Assembly: GCA_938743325.2 (NCBI GenBank)
Contig: OW568862.1
Coordinates: 1,031,501 to 1,095,500, forward strand
From: Pycnococcus provasolii
Lineage: Eukaryota; Chlorophyta; Pseudoscourfieldiophyceae; Pseudoscourfieldiales; Pycnococcaceae
DNA length: 64,000 nucleotides
Direction: 5' to 3'
The notes beneath the pieces were generated by a model. That model was not told the DNA's origin, made no database searches, and was given only the letters and a program-made list of their open reading frames with translations. The translations under genes and the position numbers were made by a program. Below are positions 63,688 to 64,000 of the stretch, piece by piece (position 1 is the stretch's first letter; every line of letters begins with the position of its first letter).

Positions 63688-64000
63688 ATGAGTGACTCTC
63701 GAGTGAGTTTTGCACAGGCCGGCTACCAACCAAATACCAACCGCTGTACAGTAAGTTAAGGTTAGGTCGGGCGATGTGGTCTCCCTTTACTTACCGTGTG
63801 GTTTCGCGCCTAAGAGTATCCCCTTTTTCCTTTTTCCGGACGGGACTGCTTGCACGCACCTTCGAAGGCGGGCTTTAGACTAGCCTGTTTAGGTGTCTTT
63901 AGGTGTCGCACGCCCTCGGTGCTCGGCCTTTCAGCGTTTGCTTTTGCTTTGCTTGGGAAGGGTTCGACTTCAGGGGGCCGGCCGTGCCATGAGAATTCCC

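Larger units (their letters stand above)
63397..64000. other. terminal spacer, possible first exon at 63688
   Basis: TTAGGG repeats lie at 63539-63570 and GCACA/GGCACA repeats at about 63629-63687. An ATG at 63688 opens a 21-codon stretch (MSDSRVSFAQAGYQPNTNRC) that ends at a strong donor sequence, ACA|GTAAGT, at 63751-63752. It might be the first exon of a gene that runs out of the window. Nothing supports it further. Confidence 0.3.

Overview
The window is nuclear DNA from a small, compact, GC-rich green alga. Four genes encode green-type Rubisco small subunits with a plastid transit peptide and an intron at the conserved start of the mature protein. Other genes encode plastid, mitochondrial and nuclear proteins (sugar-phosphate translocator, MutS2, TIM23, COQ9, P-type H+-ATPase). 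Most genes are intronless, and the few introns are short GT-AG introns of 111-238 nt. TTAGGG-type repeats are scattered between genes. A prasinophyte-grade picoalga of the Pycnococcus/Pseudoscourfieldia kind would fit, but that name is inference. Many open frames begin at non-ATG codons upstream of a good ATG, so I placed starts at ATG throughout.

Layout. 0.5-10.9 kb: a UEV-like/ILEI-like fusion protein, a secreted Cys-containing protein, an unidentified ORF, TIM23 and an R2R3-MYB factor. 10.9-12.9 kb: a small tyrosine-recombinase element between two identical 169-bp direct repeats. 13-30 kb: COQ9, an ankyrin protein, a somatomedin-B-like membrane protein, MutS2, an F-box-like/beta-helix protein, an ERMARD-like protein, the ciliary protein CFAP57 and a large membrane protein of unknown function. 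30.9-36.3 kb: the rbcS cluster, one gene inverted and three direct. Two copies carry a proline-rich C-terminal tail that the other two lack. 36.4-50.5 kb: a kelch protein, a membrane protein with in-frame TGA codons and a SECIS-like hairpin in its 3' region (a probable selenoprotein), an EF-hand protein, a methyltransferase, an F-box-like protein, a type I restriction HsdR-like helicase fused to TFIIS-like domains, RRP8, a UBE2J-like E2 fused to TPRs, and an RCC1-like repeat protein. 50.5-63.4 kb: a WD-type protein, a small unknown protein, an MFS transporter, a plastid phosphate translocator, a three-exon plasma-membrane H+-ATPase, a RING-H2 membrane protein and a ZPR1-like protein.

Genes often alternate strands. 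Convergent 3' ends lie 31-250 bp apart and divergent starts about 200-250 bp apart. There are no operons. Several intergenic regions share an AACCCCGAA/TTCGGGGTT element.

The strongest candidates for something new are: (1) the TGA-containing membrane protein with its SECIS-like element at 39423-39503; (2) the HsdR-like helicase/TFIIS fusion at 43691-46462; (3) the proline-rich, aromatic-tipped tail on two of four Rubisco small subunits.
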